Assembly (NCBI GenBank): GCA_030374805.1
Contig: JARGSG010000074.1
Span: 186,001-250,000, forward strand
Reading direction: 5' to 3'
Origin: Gracilaria gracilis
Lineage: Eukaryota; Rhodophyta; Florideophyceae; Gracilariales; Gracilariaceae
DNA: 64,000 nucleotides
Position 1 is the first letter of the stretch; every line of letters begins with the position of its first letter. A program made the position numbers and the translations under genes. Positions 62,261 to 64,000 of this stretch are shown here, one piece after another. The notes under the pieces were generated by a model. It was not told the origin of the DNA and did not search any database. It saw only the letters and a list, made by a program, of their open reading frames with translations.

Positions 62261-64000
62261 GAAGACTACTTAGTTGACTGTGCGTGCTTGTAGTTTTTTT
62301 CTCCTAAGTAAACTTGTGATTGTTTTTGATGACCTGTGGGCCAATAGCATGTCGTCTTGCGTGTGCGGTTGTCGAAAAAGGCGGCGTTTTGGAAAAATCG
62401 AAAAGTAATTGACCAATAGGCGTACTTTGGTGGCGTTTTGCTGCCCAATGATAACGTAGTGGCGGCGCCTTTTGGTGTCCCGTGACGGTTCACCGCTTGC
62501 AAGCCAGTACGTACGATCTCGGATCTCCGATCCACCCCTTTGCCCCTCCTTAAGATGTCGCCGCTACCGAAGGGTTTCGGCGACGCCAAAAGCGTGCGAT
62601 GAAGTGTTGGGGGATTTGTTCCGGCGGTTCGAAAGTATCCTGATCAGTGCGGTATCCGTGCCATCGTACGCGGTATTCTTGTCCTTCCGGGGTGTCGCGA
62701 TGGTCGAAGACGCGTTCTACCACGCTCGGAACTGTTCCGGGTGGTGGGGTAGGGTGGCTGTCGACGGGTTCGTCCGCATACGGTCCTTCAAGGTCGGCAG
62801 CAGCGGTGCCTCGTGTCCGTTCGGATTTAACCGATGTGGTTATTGGCCGCGCGGTTGGGGCTTTTGTCACTCTGTCAATACTGACGGTGTTATGAATACC
62901 GTCTTGGTTCAGAGTGACAGTAGCGTCCGTTGCAGACACAACCCTAAACGGGCTAACCGTCTTCGTTAATAGCTTCCGATACGTACGTTCCTGATCCGTA
63001 AGGTCCTCCTCCGTGTTCTTGTAGTCCGGTTGGTCAACGAGCACTTCTTCTGCAGAGTAGAGCTCGGTGTGTACCGTACGGACTTATCGAAGTTCTCTTT
63101 ATAGCGCTGTTGGACGCGGTTCAACTTAGTCCGAGCGGTCTGCAGCATGGCCTGTAGGAGCTTGAGCGTGTTGCATTTCAACCGAGCGGCTGTAGGCTGT
63201 GTAGGCGTCTTGGGTCCAATGACGTACTGGGCTCATCGAGAAAAACGCTCGGTGGCTTACGCGTCAGCGCAACGTCGAACGGTGTGTTACCGAGAGATCG
63301 ATAGATCTGTAAGTTGTAACCGTACGTAAGAGGATGCACATACGCGTGCCAAGTGTTCTGATGATCCGCTACGTAGTGGCGTAACCTCTCCACGAGTGTT
63401 TTGTTAAACCGTTCGGTCTGACAATTCGTTTGCGGATGGTACGCGGTCGTTAGTACGTGTTTGGTTCCCAAAGCGGTACATACAGTCTCGAAGAACTTAG
63501 AGACAAATTGAGTCCCGTTATCGGTCAGCAAGTAGTTGGGAATTCCGTACGGATAAACCCAGTTCTCCAGGAAGGCCTTCGCCTTTGCAGGAGCTATGAT
63601 TCACCGCATAGGGATAGAACGTGCTATCTTACTAAACCGATCGGTAATAACCAGTATGTACTGGTAGCCGTTTACGGACTTCGTGAATGAACCGACGATG
63701 TCCATCGCGACGAATTCCAGCGGACCGGCGGCGGGAACAACTTCAACAGCCTCTGCGACTTGAAGTGTGTTCCCTTCGTCACCGGGGCATGTGCGACAGT
63801 CTCGTACGGTCTGGAATACATCATTGGCCATATGCGGCCAGTAGAAGTCTCGACGGGGACTTTCATATATCCGATTGGAGCCCGGATGGCCGACCAGACG
63901 GGGGTAGTGTGCCAAGTAGAGGACGCGTGGCCGCAGTGATGCAGGTACGACCTTCTGGATGGCACCGTCCAATGGGGCTCTGCGCACTATAAGTCCGTTT
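62261..64000 (-). mobile_element. Broken Ty3/gypsy chromovirus, 3' half, truncated by the window edge
   Basis: Minus-strand parts in order from the window edge are as follows. The integrase zinc-binding region is near 63770-63900 (GHPGSNRIYE, CRTCPGDEG), and the core starts near 63610-63740 (EFVAMDIVGSF). The core continues at about 63300-63531 (TDNGTQFVSKFFETV, YHPQTNCQTERFNKTLVERL). A post-integrase linker follows, then a chromodomain near 62560-62730 (EYRVRWHGYRTDQDTFEP). The chromodomain places it in the chromovirus clade, whose integrases target heterochromatin. The copy is broken (a few breaks in the visible part). The 3' LTR was not identified. Protease, RT and gag would lie beyond the window. 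Confidence 0.88.

Overview
The window looks like nuclear DNA of a photosynthetic eukaryote, most likely a florideophyte (Chondrus-like) red alga. This rests on uninterrupted, nearly intron-free genes for eukaryotic proteins (SSRP1/FACT, Hsp110, mitochondrial DLST, Tim13, a LYR protein, an ACT-Raf-like kinase), a plastid carotenoid isomerase, secreted polysaccharide-active proteins, and gene islands set between degraded Copia, Ty3/gypsy and DNA-transposon debris. The lineage is inferred; I found no rRNA or confident tRNA.

Layout. 1-6.4 kb: low-complexity degraded repeats, including ten copies of a roughly 75-bp palindrome. 6.6-12.2 kb: a broken minus-strand Copia element split by a second gag-like element and a foldback element, followed by a second foldback copy. 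13.5-14.0 kb: a small bZIP-type reading frame. 14.3-20.3 kb: three decayed DNA transposases on the minus strand (one DDE_4/Harbinger-like, two pogo/CENP-B-like). 20.8-21.6 kb: a TTAA-flanked MITE with a TA-flanked MITE nested in it. 21.9-23.2 kb: an unrecognised membrane protein. 25-27.5 kb: ACT/Raf-like kinase. 27.6-29.7 kb: compositionally odd DNA of unknown origin. 30-42.7 kb: a dense housekeeping island (Hsp110, DLST, SSRP1, CRTISO, Tim13, an unknown protein, a LYR protein with one 73-nt intron, a PPPDE peptidase).

43-54 kb is the most distinctive part: a secreted AA15-type lytic polysaccharide monooxygenase with a His-rich tail, followed by two almost identical 1043-residue secreted heparinase-II/III-like proteins on a 3.9-kb duplicated block. 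Each has a Ser/Pro/Thr mucin-like stalk and a Trp/Arg-rich cationic C-terminus. I infer a small extracellular-matrix (sulfated galactan or cellulose) remodelling locus.

55-64 kb: a broken minus-strand Copia element whose RT region is split by a 1.2-kb foldback element carrying 21-bp satellite repeats. Then come plus-strand reading frames of unknown family (60-62 kb), convergent with the 3' half of a broken minus-strand Ty3/gypsy chromovirus that runs off the window.

Housekeeping starts were moved to the first in-frame ATG wherever the longest open frame began with a non-ATG codon.
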